DNA of 43,951 bases from JAWLBM01 sp041687675 (GCA_041687675.1 JAWLBM010000040.1:1-43951), one strand, 5' to 3'; numbered from the stretch's first letter, positions 23,003-31,687 are shown. Notes: generated from the letters alone by a model not told the origin. Numbers and translations are program-made.

Positions 23003-24269
23003 GGCGCTCGCCTCGGTCTTCGCCGCCGCGGCGCTCGTCGCCGCCTCGGCGGCGGCCGCCGCCCTGCTGCCCTGGTGGGCGGCGAGCGGTCTCGCCGTGG
23101 CGGCGCTGGTCCCGCTCGCTCTTGCGACCCGCCTCGTCGCGCGTCATTCGGCGGTGCTCGACCGCCTGTGCCTCGTCTGCGAGGCGGCCGCGCGCGGCGA
23201 CCTCGAGGTGCGCGTGCTGGAGGCATTCGAGCCGGGCCTCGTCGGCAAGCTGCAGCTCAGCGTCAACCGGCTGCTCGACATCTCCGACGCCTTCGTCCGC
23301 GAGGCGGCCGGGTCGATGGCGGCGGTCGCCAAGGGGCGCTACTATCGCAAGGTTCTGCTGCGCGGCCTGCCGGGCGCCTACCTCAACGCCGCCCGGACCC
23401 TCAACGAGGCCAACGAGACCATGGACCGGCGGACCGAGGAGTTCACCCGCTTCGCCCGCGAAAACGTCAGCACCGTGATGGGAAGCGTCTCGGCCGCCGC
23501 GACGGAGATGCAGGCGAGCGCCGGCAGCCTCTCGTCGATGGCCTCGCAGAGCAACGGCCTTGCCGCGGCGGTCGCCGCCGCCGCCGAGCAGGCGACCGCC
23601 AACGTCCAGTCGGTCGCCGCCGCCGCGGAGGAACTCGCCGCCTCGGTCGCCGAGATCGGCCGGAGGGTGAACGAGTCCTCGCGGATCACCCGCGACGCGG
23701 TAAGCCAGGCGACGGCCACCAACCGGACCGTCGCCGGCCTCGCCGCCGCCGCGGACCGGATCGGCGACGTGGTGCAGCTCATCAACAAGATCGCCGAGCA
23801 GACCAACCTCCTCGCCCTCAACGCCACCATCGAGGCGGCGCGGGCCGGCGAGGCCGGCAAGGGCTTCGCGGTCGTCGCCAGCGAGGTGAAGTCGCTCGCC
23901 TCGCAGACCTCGAGGGCGACGGAGGAGATCAAGACCCAGATCGCCGCCATCCAGGGGGCGACGCACGAGGCGGTGTCGGCGATCCAGGGCATCGGCCGCA
24001 CCATCGAGGAGGTCGACCAGATCGCCGCCGCCATCTCCGCCGCGGTGGAGGAGCAGGGCGCGACCACGCTGGAGATCTCCCGCAACGTCAACGAGGCGGC
24101 GACCGGCACCGAGGAGGTCTCGCGCAGCATCCTCGGGGTCAGCCAGGCCGCCAACGAGACCGGCGACGCGGCGGGCCAGGTGCTCGGCGCGACCACCGAA
24201 CTCGCCCAGCAGGCGAGCCTGCTCGAGTCCCAGCTCGACAGTTTCCTGCGCCAGAGCGCGGCGGCCTGA
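22977..24269 (+). CDS. Methyl-accepting chemotaxis protein without periplasmic sensor
   Basis: A 430-residue MCP. Two hydrophobic stretches (about 8-30 and 31-50) form a short membrane hairpin with no periplasmic domain. A HAMP-like linker (about 52-105) follows, then the long coiled-coil signalling domain. The highly conserved hairpin tip at about 260-300 (INKIAEQTNLLALNATIEAARAGEAGKGFAVVASEVKSLA) contacts CheA and CheW. AAGGGGG lies before the ATG. Its frame differs from the PAS gene it overlaps. Together they have the parts of Aer (PAS, membrane anchor, HAMP, signalling tip) in two chains, implying energy taxis from the cytoplasm. Confidence 0.9.
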   Translation: MTGSSSLSRALASVFAAAALVAASAAAAALLPWWAASGLAVAALVPLALATRLVARHSAVLDRLCLVCEAAARGDLEVRVLEAFEPGLVGKLQLSVNRLLDISDAFVREAAGSMAAVAKGRYYRKVLLRGLPGAYLNAARTLNEANETMDRRTEEFTRFARENVSTVMGSVSAAATEMQASAGSLSSMASQSNGLAAAVAAAAEQATANVQSVAAAAEELAASVAEIGRRVNESSRITRDAVSQATATNRTVAGLAAAADRIGDVVQLINKIAEQTNLLALNATIEAARAGEAGKGFAVVASEVKSLASQTSRATEEIKTQIAAIQGATHEAVSAIQGIGRTIEEVDQIAAAISAAVEEQGATTLEISRNVNEAATGTEEVSRSILGVSQAANETGDAAGQVLGATTELAQQASLLESQLDSFLRQSAAA

Positions 24270-24309
24270 CCGCCGGCCCGTCGGCAGCCGGCGAGCCGAG
24301 CGACAGCGG

Positions 24310-24339
24310 AACGGCCCGGGCGCAGACGCCCGGGCCGTT
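24310..24339. terminator. 13-bp perfect hairpin between convergent genes
   Basis: AACGGCCCGGGCG at 24310..24322 pairs perfectly with 24327..24339 around a CAGA loop; TTCTC overlaps its right edge. It stands between the MCP stop (24269) and the HupE-family stop (24341) and can serve both strands. Confidence 0.7.
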
Positions 24340-24340
24340 C

Positions 24341-25360
24341 TCATGCCGCGAAGGCCGCCACGCGCTCGATCGCCCAATAGGCGGCGAGCGTCCCGATCCC
24401 GTAGGACGTCACCGCGAGGCTGCGCGAGCCGGGCGCCATCAGTCCCCGGGCGGGAGGGACGCGGGCGACCGCCGCACCGAGCGCCAGCGCGGCGGCGATG
24501 AACAGGAGCTGCCCCGCCTCGACCCCGATGTTGAAGGCGAGCAGCGCCAGCGGCACGTCGCCCTCGGGGAGACCGATGTCGAGGAGGGCCCGCGCGAAGC
24601 CGAGCCCGTGGAGAAGCCCGAAGGCGAAGGCCACCGTCCAGGGATAGCGCTCGGTGAGCCGTTTCTCCTCGCCGGCGGGACGCAGGAGTTCGGCGGCGAG
24701 GAACATGATCGACAGGGCGATCACCACCTCGACCGGCGGCGGCGGGACCACGATCCAGCCGAGGCTCGCCGCCGCCAGCGAAAGGCTGTGGGCCACCGTG
24801 AAGGCGGTCACTGCCCCGACGAGCATCCGCCAGTCGCGGATGAGGAGCAGGAGGGCCAGCACGAACAGCAGATGGTCCAGGCCCTCCAGGATGTGCTCGA
24901 GCCCCAGCCCGAAATAGCTCCCGAACAGGCCGAGCGGGCCGGGCGCCAGGGGCACCACGAAGGCCGGCGAGGCCGCGGTCAGGCGCATCGTCCTCGGCGA
25001 GGCGTCGGCGTCGAGCGCATAGCGCACCAGCACGTCGGTCCGGGTCGTCTCGAGACCCTCGATCCGGATCTCCCGCCCCGCCAGGCCGCCCTCGCAGATG
25101 GCGATCCAACCGGCGAGGAACGCCCGGCCGTCGAAGGTCGGCGCCGGGCCGCGGCGGGGCTCGCAGCCGTCCGGCAGGACGGCGTCGATCGCCATCGGGG
25201 CGCCGCCCACCTGCGGCTTGCGCCAGGTGACGCGCCACTCCTCGCCGCCGAGGTGCTGCAGGTCGAGGAAGCCCGGCTCGAGCGCATGGGCCTCGGCCCG
25301 CGTCGGGCCGAGCGGGAGGAGGAGCGCGGCGAGGAGGAGGAGAAGGAGACGGGCCGTCAC
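24341..25360 (-). CDS. HupE/UreJ-family membrane protein
   Basis: A 339-residue protein: a signal peptide (LLLLLLAALLLPLGPTRAEA), an extracytoplasmic domain of about 130 residues, then six to seven membrane helices. The helices carry LGLEHILEGLDHLLFVLAL, VTAFTVAHSLSLAAA and FGLLHGLGFARALLD, the histidine-rich motifs of the HupE/UreJ superfamily, whose classical members import nickel or cobalt. This long form with an N-terminal domain is a separate branch of unknown substrate. It starts with GTG at 25360, overlapping the PpiC stop by four bases (GTGA). It is the last gene of the DUF3604-PpiC-HupE unit. Confidence 0.85.
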   Translation of the reverse strand: MTARLLLLLLAALLLPLGPTRAEAHALEPGFLDLQHLGGEEWRVTWRKPQVGGAPMAIDAVLPDGCEPRRGPAPTFDGRAFLAGWIAICEGGLAGREIRIEGLETTRTDVLVRYALDADASPRTMRLTAASPAFVVPLAPGPLGLFGSYFGLGLEHILEGLDHLLFVLALLLLIRDWRMLVGAVTAFTVAHSLSLAAASLGWIVVPPPPVEVVIALSIMFLAAELLRPAGEEKRLTERYPWTVAFAFGLLHGLGFARALLDIGLPEGDVPLALLAFNIGVEAGQLLFIAAALALGAAVARVPPARGLMAPGSRSLAVTSYGIGTLAAYWAIERVAAFAA

Positions 25361-26229
25361 GGCGCGAGCACCGCGGCCGCGTCGGGCCTGACCACCTCGT
25401 AGCGGGACAGCAGCGCCTGGAACCGCTGCTCGCGGAGGTCGTCGGCGAGCGAGGCGCGCCAGTCCTGCTCGACGCGCTCGCGGATGTCGGCCAGCGCCGG
25501 CAGCCGGCCCTCCCGCCGCTCCGTCACGCGGACGATGTGACGGCCGAGCGGCGTCTCCACCGGGCCGGCCCAGGACCCCACCGGCAGCCCGGCGATCGCC
25601 TCGAAGAAGCCGGTGCCGAACGTTCCGTCGACCACCTGCGGGGGACTCGAGCGCAAACTTGGCGGCAGGAGGGTCGCACGGGAGACGCCGGCCGGATCGT
25701 CGCCGCGGTTGAGCCGCGCCCCGACCAGGGCGACCTCGTCCCCGCCGATGCCGTCGTCGAGCAGGATCTGGTCGAAGGCGACGAGCGGCGGCAGCGCGAA
25801 CCGATCGGGGTGGGCCTCCATGTGCGCCTGCAGCGTCGCGTCTTCGGCCGCAACGGCCTCCGCGCCGCTCTCCGTCAGGAACTCCATCTTCATCTGCAGC
25901 CGCCGGCGGATCACCGCGTCGTCCTGGTCGAGCCCGAGGGCGAGCGCCTCGCGCACATAGACCTCCTCGCGTACCCGCTGGCCGATCATGTGGTCGAGTT
26001 CCTGCGCCGACGGCGGGCGCCGCCACGTGGCCTCGAACTCGGCGACGAGGCGGCGCGCATCGTCCTCCGTGACGACGAGAACGTTGTCCGACACCGGCGG
26101 CGGGCTGTCGTCGAGGACGGCGAAAACGGCGAAGACGGCCGCCCCGAGCAGGAAGAAGTGGGCCAGCGGTTCGCGGAACATGGTGCGAAGGATCCCGCGC
26201 GATCCTCCCTCCCCGGAGTGCGATGTCAT
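25357..26229 (-). CDS. Membrane-anchored PpiC-type peptidyl-prolyl isomerase
   Basis: A 290-residue protein. A membrane anchor (about 22-40, LAHFFLLGAAVFAVFAVLDD) is followed by a SurA-like helical segment (ELDHMIGQRVREEVYVREALALGLDQDDAVIRRRL) and a degenerate parvulin domain (about 140-245) ending GPVETPLGRHIVRVTERREG. The domain probably lies in the periplasm and assists folding. The parvulin N-terminal half is weak, so catalysis is unsure and a chaperone role is possible. It is translationally coupled to the HupE-like gene and lies 42 bases downstream of the DUF3604 gene, suggesting that it matures one of those two exported proteins. Confidence 0.85.
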   Translation of the reverse strand: MTSHSGEGGSRGILRTMFREPLAHFFLLGAAVFAVFAVLDDSPPPVSDNVLVVTEDDARRLVAEFEATWRRPPSAQELDHMIGQRVREEVYVREALALGLDQDDAVIRRRLQMKMEFLTESGAEAVAAEDATLQAHMEAHPDRFALPPLVAFDQILLDDGIGGDEVALVGARLNRGDDPAGVSRATLLPPSLRSSPPQVVDGTFGTGFFEAIAGLPVGSWAGPVETPLGRHIVRVTERREGRLPALADIRERVEQDWRASLADDLREQRFQALLSRYEVVRPDAAAVLAP

Positions 26230-26271
26230 TCCTGTCCTGGCTTCAGTGCACGAGCAGCGGAACCGTCCGGC

Positions 26272-28203
26272 TCACCTCTCGGGCGTGTACCAGATCGGCG
26301 ATGTGTAAGCACGTTCCTGCAGGGTGAGCGCCGCTCCTTCGGGGATTTCCGCACCAAGCCGTAGCCGATCGTAGAGAACCCAGCGCGGCGTCGGGATCTC
26401 GAGGACCCGAGCGTAGTAGACCGCCCGCTCGGAGGGGTCGAAATCCGGATCGGTCCACACCGTCCCCAGTTCGGACGCGCCGATCGAATTGGTGAAGTTG
26501 GCCGTCGCGATGTCCACGGTGTTGCCGACCGGCGGAAGCTTGCCATCGGAACCGACCTCGCGGTCGCCCGACCAGGCGACGTCATAGACGCTTTCCCGGG
26601 GCGTCCCATCGGACTCCACCCACCCCTTGACGATCTGGATGCGGTCGAGATTGGCGCCGATCGGGTCTCTGAGGGCGTAGACCATGAACTTCGGCGGGCC
26701 GGACGCGGGGGACCTGAGGTCGCCTCCCATGGGAACGCCCTTGGCGTAGCCGACGAAGGCGGGCTGCCGCGAGCGGAGGTCGTCCTCGCTGAAGTCCCAG
26801 CCGCCGAAAAAGCGCACGATCATCCGCGGACCCGAGGTGGCGTAGACCTCCTTGCGCGCCATCGCGTCCCAGATCGCCTCGCGCGTGTTTTCGTTGGCCC
26901 ACACGCCGGTGTAGCCGGACGCCGAGAGCGACCATCCGGGGAATTCCCCCTTGTCCGTCCGCGTGAAGGGATGCTCGGCCCGCCTGGCGGACGGCTCCGC
27001 GCTCGTCGCCTTTCCGAAGTAGTTGTCCTCCTCGGCGGTCGTGAGAGAGGTATGGCTGTCGGTGCCCCCGGAGAAGCCGAACTTGTAGGGGTTGGCGCCC
27101 AACCGGCCCTCGAGCGCAAGCCCTTGCTTCAGCGCCTCGCGAGCGTATTCCCGGGGGATCATCTCGGGCGTCTTCGCCTCCGAGAGATCCAGGTTTCCGG
27201 CGTCCCAGGTCTCGAAATCCGCGAACTCGTCGTCGGGTGAGAGCAGCGCATGGGTCTCGCCGTCGCCCTTGATCTGGGTGATCTCGTAGAGCGGCTCCCA
27301 CCTGCTGCGAAGCCTGACGTAGTTCTCGTCGACCGCTGCCCCGGTGTGCTGTGTCTCGGTCGGGAACATCAGCCCGTTCGAGAGATTGCCGTTGTGGGCC
27401 AGCGCGAGAGCGTCGCCCCCGGTGCTGTCCTCGTAGGCCTGCATCCAGGCATAGAGATCGAGCGGATCGGTGGAACCGCTCGGCCCCTGCGTCACCATCG
27501 GACTGATCTGGCGGGCAAGGTCGCCGCCGTCGCGGAGGATGACGTTCCGGTGCAGGTTGTTGCCGGCGACCAGCGACGTCCATTCGAAGCCGATGAAGGT
27601 GGTGAACTGCCCCGGCGAATAGAAGCGCTCGGCGGCATCTATGGTGCTTTTCCAGACCGCATCGTAGGCCGCCGCTCCCGGGTAGTAGGCGGCGACGATA
27701 GCGGGGTCGAGCTCCCCCTGGGCGAAGGTCGTGATCAGGTCCACCGCCGCCGCGGCCGCGGCCTCCCCGCCCTGCTGCATCGCCTCGAACCACCGTGCGC
27801 CCTGCTCGGTCGCGACGATCGCCGGCGCGCCCTTGAAGAGGTCGGTCGCAAACCCCATCGCGTCGGAGTGATCGGTGATGGCGAGCCAGTCGAGCGGTCT
27901 GCCGAGCTTCACCGGCTGGCCGGTCGACGAGACCACCTCCTCGCCGCGCGCGAAGCGGTAGGCCTCGTCGAGCCCGAGGCGGTTGCCGAACAGCCCCGCG
28001 TCCGCCGAAAGCGCGGTGTGGAGGTGCGTGTCCCCCCAGTAGACCTGGCTCGGGAAGTCGCGCTGCGCAAAGGGCGAATAGGGCCGGCCCTTGTAGAGGC
28101 CCTCGAGACTCTCCTCGGATGGCTGGAACTGGGCGAGACCGGTGGCTGGATGTAACAGGACAAGCGCCGTCGCGACCGCCCCGCAGGTAAGCGCTCTCGT
28201 CAT
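26272..28203 (-). CDS. Exported DUF3604 family protein with a PHP-like metal site
   Basis: A 643-residue secreted protein. Residues 1-24 are a signal peptide (ATGLA before QFQPS). The DUF3604 body carries PHP-type metal-binding motifs: YWGDTHLHTALSADA near 55 (HxH), WLAITDHSDAMG near 110, LALAHNGNLSNG near 265 and FGFSGGTDSHTSL near 385. These suggest a multinuclear metal phosphoesterase-like centre, but no activity is established for the family that I know of. GGGAG lies six bases before the ATG at 28203; an in-frame upstream ATG at 28263 has no such site. It heads the cassette with the PpiC and HupE-like genes. Confidence 0.88.
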   Translation of the reverse strand: MTRALTCGAVATALVLLHPATGLAQFQPSEESLEGLYKGRPYSPFAQRDFPSQVYWGDTHLHTALSADAGLFGNRLGLDEAYRFARGEEVVSSTGQPVKLGRPLDWLAITDHSDAMGFATDLFKGAPAIVATEQGARWFEAMQQGGEAAAAAAVDLITTFAQGELDPAIVAAYYPGAAAYDAVWKSTIDAAERFYSPGQFTTFIGFEWTSLVAGNNLHRNVILRDGGDLARQISPMVTQGPSGSTDPLDLYAWMQAYEDSTGGDALALAHNGNLSNGLMFPTETQHTGAAVDENYVRLRSRWEPLYEITQIKGDGETHALLSPDDEFADFETWDAGNLDLSEAKTPEMIPREYAREALKQGLALEGRLGANPYKFGFSGGTDSHTSLTTAEEDNYFGKATSAEPSARRAEHPFTRTDKGEFPGWSLSASGYTGVWANENTREAIWDAMARKEVYATSGPRMIVRFFGGWDFSEDDLRSRQPAFVGYAKGVPMGGDLRSPASGPPKFMVYALRDPIGANLDRIQIVKGWVESDGTPRESVYDVAWSGDREVGSDGKLPPVGNTVDIATANFTNSIGASELGTVWTDPDFDPSERAVYYARVLEIPTPRWVLYDRLRLGAEIPEGAALTLQERAYTSPIWYTPER

Positions 28204-28343
28204 CGTCGGCTCCCGACACCGTTGCATTTCACGAAGTACAGCAGATCGCCATGCCGCCGGCAAGCAGCATCGCGCCGGCGCGTCGCGGCAGGCTGCGGGC
28301 CCGCTTGGCGGGACGGCCGCCGGACCGACCGGCTGGGGAGCTC

Positions 28344-28364
28344 CCGGACGGGGATCCCGTCCGG
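28344..28364 (-). terminator. Hairpin downstream of lpdA
   Basis: CCGGACGGG at 28344..28352 pairs perfectly with CCCGTCCGG at 28356..28364. It is 24 bases past the lpdA stop in the leftward direction, the expected end of the TCA operon. No T-run follows. Confidence 0.45.
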
Positions 28365-28387
28365 ACGCCCGGGCTACCCTCGATCCG

Positions 28388-29794
28388 TCAGATGTGGATC
28401 GAGCGCTTGTCGACGCCCATGGCGGCCTCCTTGACCGCCTCCGACATGGTCGGGTGGGCGTGGCAGGTGCGGGCGAGGTCCTCGGCGGAGCCGCCGAACT
28501 CCATCAGCACGGCGGCCTCGTGGATCATCTCGCCGGCGCCGGCGCCGACGATGTGGACGCCGAGCACGCGGTCCGTCTCGGCATGGGCGAGCACCTTCAC
28601 GAAGCCGTCGGCATGCAGCATCGCCTTGGCGCGGCCGTTGGCGGTGAAGGGGAACTTGCCGGCCTTGTAGGGCACGCCCGCCGCCTTCAGTTCCTCCTCG
28701 GTCCGGCCGACCGAGGCGACCTCCGGCATGGTGTAGACGACGCCCGGGATCACGTCGTAGTTGACGTGGCCGGCCTGGCCGGCGAGCAGCTCGGCCAGCG
28801 CGACGCCCTCGTCCTCGGCCTTGTGCGCCAGCATCGGGCCGACGATCACGTCGCCGATGGCGTAGATCCCGGGAACGTTGGTGGCATAGTGCCCGTCGGT
28901 GACGACGCGGCCGCGCGGGTCGAGCTCGACCCCCACCTCGGCGAGGCCGAGGCCCTCCGTAAAGGGCTTGCGGCCGATGGCGACGAGGACGACGTCCGCC
29001 TCCAGCGTCTCCGCCGCGCCGCCGTCCGCCGGCTCGACGGTGACGGCCACGGGCCCGCCGTCCTTCGGGGCGACGCCGGTCACCTTCTGCTTCAGCTTGA
29101 AGGCGAAGCGCTGCTTCTCCAGCAGCCGCTGGAACTGCTTGGCCACCTCGAGGTCCATGCCGGGGAGGATGCGGTCGAGATACTCGACGACGGTCACCTT
29201 CGAGCCGAGCCGCGCCCACACCGATCCGAGCTCGAGGCCGATCACGCCGGCGCCGATCACGACGAGCCGCTCCGGCACCTTGTCGAGGGCGATGGCGCCG
29301 GTCGAGGAGACCACGGTTTTCTCGTCGATGGCGACGCCCGGCAGCGCCGCGACGTCGGAGCCGGTGGCGATGACGATCGACTTCGCCTCCAGCGTCTTCG
29401 CGCCGGAGTCGTCGTTCATGGTCACCTCGACCTTGCCCGGGGCGAGGATCCGTCCGGCGCCCATGAAGCTGTCGATCTTGTTCTTCTTCATCAGGAAGTC
29501 GACGCCGCCGACGTTCGACTTCACCGTCGCGTCCTTGTGCGCCATCATCGCCGGAAGATCGAGCTGAGGCGTGCCGACGCCGACGCCGAGCTTGGCGAAG
29601 CTGTGCGAGGCCGCCTCGAACATCTCCGAGGCGTGCAGGAGCGCCTTCGAGGGGATGCAGCCGATGTTGAGGCAGGTGCCCCCGTGGGTGCCGCGCTTCT
29701 CCACCACGGCGACCTTGAGGCCCAGCTGGGCCGCCCGGATGGCGCACACGTAGCCGCCGGGGCCGGTGCCGATGACGATCAGATCATAGGACAT
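28388..29794 (-). CDS. lpdA: Dihydrolipoyl dehydrogenase (E3 of 2-oxoglutarate dehydrogenase)
   Basis: A 468-residue flavoprotein disulphide reductase. The FAD-binding motif is GTGPGGYVCAI (9-19), the redox disulphide is Cys41-Cys46 (GGTCLNIGCIPSK), the NAD-binding motif is VIGAGVIGLELGSVW near 180, and the C-terminal active-site motif is HAHPTMSE. It reoxidises dihydrolipoamide on SucB with NAD. It is the last gene of the mdh-suc operon. Unusually, a DUF4160-DUF2442 gene pair separates it from sucB. Confidence 0.96.
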   Translation of the reverse strand: MSYDLIVIGTGPGGYVCAIRAAQLGLKVAVVEKRGTHGGTCLNIGCIPSKALLHASEMFEAASHSFAKLGVGVGTPQLDLPAMMAHKDATVKSNVGGVDFLMKKNKIDSFMGAGRILAPGKVEVTMNDDSGAKTLEAKSIVIATGSDVAALPGVAIDEKTVVSSTGAIALDKVPERLVVIGAGVIGLELGSVWARLGSKVTVVEYLDRILPGMDLEVAKQFQRLLEKQRFAFKLKQKVTGVAPKDGGPVAVTVEPADGGAAETLEADVVLVAIGRKPFTEGLGLAEVGVELDPRGRVVTDGHYATNVPGIYAIGDVIVGPMLAHKAEDEGVALAELLAGQAGHVNYDVIPGVVYTMPEVASVGRTEEELKAAGVPYKAGKFPFTANGRAKAMLHADGFVKVLAHAETDRVLGVHIVGAGAGEMIHEAAVLMEFGGSAEDLARTCHAHPTMSEAVKEAAMGVDKRSIHI

Positions 29795-29822
29795 TCAGTC
29801 AGGATTCCTCTGAAGATGCGCG

Positions 29823-30113
29823 TCAGCCCGCGCGGCGCAGGATCTCGGCTTGCTGGTCCGCCCGGCGCCGCAGCGACTCCGTCCCGAGGTCGACCTCGTC
29901 ACCCTCGTCGTCGGTCCACGCCACGGAGTTCCCGTGCTCGGTCAGATGCAGGTCGAAAAAGCGGCGAGGGTCCCGGCGCAGAAAATCGAAGACCGGTCCG
30001 GACGCGAACACCGGGCGGAGATCGACCACCGCCTCGTGTCCATCGTCCCAGCCGATCTTCAGCACCCCGTAGACGACCGGCTCTGCGGAACGCATGCGGA
30101 TGATCTCTGTCAT
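29823..30113 (-). CDS. DUF2442 family protein
   Basis: A 96-residue protein with the DUF2442 pattern: a first strand rich in exposed residues, LKIGWDDGHEAVVDLRPVFASGPVFDFLR, and a later FFDLHLTEHGNSVAWTDDEGDEVDLGTESLRRRAD. In this family the segment after the strand order WxDG...DL is typical. Its ATG overlaps the stop of the DUF4160 gene (ATGA), so the two are coupled. The pair is a recurrent two-gene unit in bacteria, sometimes suspected to be a toxin-antitoxin module; that is not shown here. It lies 28 bases before lpdA. Confidence 0.82.
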   Translation of the reverse strand: MTEIIRMRSAEPVVYGVLKIGWDDGHEAVVDLRPVFASGPVFDFLRRDPRRFFDLHLTEHGNSVAWTDDEGDEVDLGTESLRRRADQQAEILRRAG

Positions 30114-30361
30114 GATATGCGCCTCGGCTTGCGATGCTGGCTCGCATTCTCCCACGCTTCAAGAACGTCCGCCTGCCGACGATCCAGCCAGTTCGCCACG
30201 GCTCGGTGCCTGGCCGGCGGCAAGCTGCCCTTGAGCAGCCGGCCGCTGCCGATCTCGTACTGCGCCAGGTGCCCGGCAAACTCGGCGTGCACATGCGGCG
30301 GCGGATGGTCGTCGTAATAGACGAGGATCTTCACTGCGTCCACGATGGCGATCACCGGCAT
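30110..30361 (-). CDS. DUF4160 family protein
   Basis: An 83-residue protein with the DUF4160 signature: a short N-terminal strand (MPVIAIVDAVKILVYYDDH), the histidine cluster HPPPHVHAEFAG at 19-30 and a final helix with WLDRRQADVLEAWENA. Full length for the family. The start is 20 bases after the sucB stop, and its own stop overlaps the DUF2442 start. The function is unknown. Its position inside a core TCA operon means that it is transcribed with sucB and lpdA unless it has a promoter of its own; I see none in the 20-base gap. Confidence 0.85.
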   Translation of the reverse strand: MPVIAIVDAVKILVYYDDHPPPHVHAEFAGHLAQYEIGSGRLLKGSLPPARHRAVANWLDRRQADVLEAWENASQHRKPRRIS

Positions 30362-30381
30362 GCCGGGCGTCCCGGAAACGC

Positions 30382-31611
30382 TCAGAGATCCAGCACCAGG
30401 CGCTGAGGGTCCTCCAGGCTCTCCTTGACGCGGACGAGGAAGGTGACCGCCTCCTTGCCGTCGACGATGCGGTGATCGTAGGACAGGGCGAGGTACATCA
30501 TCGGCCGGATCTCGATCTTGCCGCCGACCGCCATCGGCCGCTCCTGGATCTTGTGCATGCCGAGGATGCCGGACTGCGGCGCGTTCAGGATCGGCGTCGA
30601 CATCAGCGAGCCGTAGACGCCGCCGTTCGAGATGGTGAACGTGCCGCCCTGCATGTCCTCGATCTTCAGCTGGCCGTCGCGGGCCTTCCTGCCGAGGGCG
30701 CCGATGGCCTTCTCGACACCGGCGATCGACAGCTGGTCGGCGTCGCGTACCACCGGCACGACGAGGCCCTTGTCGGTGCCGACCGCCACGCCGACGTGGT
30801 AGTAGTTCTTGTAGACGAGGTCCTGGCCGTCGATCTCGGCGTTGACCGCCGGGATCTCCTTCAGCGCCTGGATGCAGGCCTTCACGAAGAAGCCCATGAA
30901 GCCGAGCTTCACGCCGTGCTTCTTCTCGAAGATGTCCTTGTAGCTGTTGCGAAGCGCCATGACGTTGGTCATGTCGACCTCGTTGAAGGTCGTCAACATG
31001 GCGGCGGTGTTCTGCGCGTCCTTGAGCCGCCGGGCGATGGTCTGCCGCAGCTTGCTCATCCGCACCCGCTCCTCGCGCGAGGCGTCGTCCGGCGCCGCGG
31101 CCGGGCGGGCCTGCGCGGCGGGCGCCGGGGCGGCGGGCGCGGCGGTGCCGCCGGCGATCGCCTTGAGGACGTCCTCCTTCAGCACCTGCCCGCGCTTGCC
31201 CGAGCCGGCGTCGACGCTGGCGCCGCTCTCGGCCATCAGCTTCGCCGCCGACGGCGCGGGCGGCATCTCGGTCGCCGTGGCCGCGGGCTTCGCCGCCGGG
31301 GCGGCGGGCGCGGGCTCGGCCTTGGCGGCGGGAGCCGGCGCGGCCTCGGCCTTCGGCGCGGCGGAGGCCCCGGCGCCGGCCTCGATCGAGCCGAGCACGG
31401 CGCCGACGCCGACGGTCTCGCCGTCGCCGACGACGATCTCGGAGAGGACGCCCGCGGCCGGGGCGGGGACCTCGATGGTGACCTTGTCGGTCTCCAGCTC
31501 GACGAGCGGCTCGTCCGCCTTCACGGCGTCGCCGGCCTTCTTGAACCACCGGCCGATGGTCGCTTCGGTGACGGACTCGCCGAGAGTCGGAACGCGGATC
31601 TCCGTGGCCAT
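30382..31611 (-). CDS. sucB: 2-oxoglutarate dehydrogenase E2, dihydrolipoyl succinyltransferase
   Basis: A 409-residue E2. The lipoyl domain carries the modified Lys43 in ELETDKVTIEV. An alanine/proline-rich linker (about 80-115 and 150-170) flanks an E3-binding domain (about 116-150, PSAAKLMAESGASVDAGSGKRGQVLKEDV). The catalytic core from about 180 ends with the active-site SYDHRIVDGKEA. It transfers the succinyl group to CoA at the core of the OGDH complex. It follows sucA by 76 bases, a gap that contains a perfect hairpin. Confidence 0.96.
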   Translation of the reverse strand: MATEIRVPTLGESVTEATIGRWFKKAGDAVKADEPLVELETDKVTIEVPAPAAGVLSEIVVGDGETVGVGAVLGSIEAGAGASAAPKAEAAPAPAAKAEPAPAAPAAKPAATATEMPPAPSAAKLMAESGASVDAGSGKRGQVLKEDVLKAIAGGTAAPAAPAPAAQARPAAAPDDASREERVRMSKLRQTIARRLKDAQNTAAMLTTFNEVDMTNVMALRNSYKDIFEKKHGVKLGFMGFFVKACIQALKEIPAVNAEIDGQDLVYKNYYHVGVAVGTDKGLVVPVVRDADQLSIAGVEKAIGALGRKARDGQLKIEDMQGGTFTISNGGVYGSLMSTPILNAPQSGILGMHKIQERPMAVGGKIEIRPMMYLALSYDHRIVDGKEAVTFLVRVKESLEDPQRLVLDL

Positions 31612-31651
31612 GGATCGTCTCGTTTCTCGTATCGTTCGCGGGATCGGAAAT

Positions 31652-31677
31652 GGGCGCCCGCCGCGGGGCGGGCGCCC
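31652..31677 (-). other. Perfect 11-bp hairpin between sucA and sucB
   Basis: GGGCGCCCGCC at 31652..31662 pairs with GGCGGGCGCCC at 31667..31677 around a 4-base loop, 11 bases after the sucA stop. It lacks a T-run, so it more likely stabilises or marks processed mRNA ends than terminates. Confidence 0.6.
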
Positions 31678-31687
31678 TCGAGGCAGG

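Noticed and set aside
22970..23010. Frameshift between the PAS and MCP genes
   Set aside because: Each half has its own start, Shine-Dalgarno sequence and complete ends, so a natural two-gene receptor is the better reading, though a comparison with relatives would settle it.
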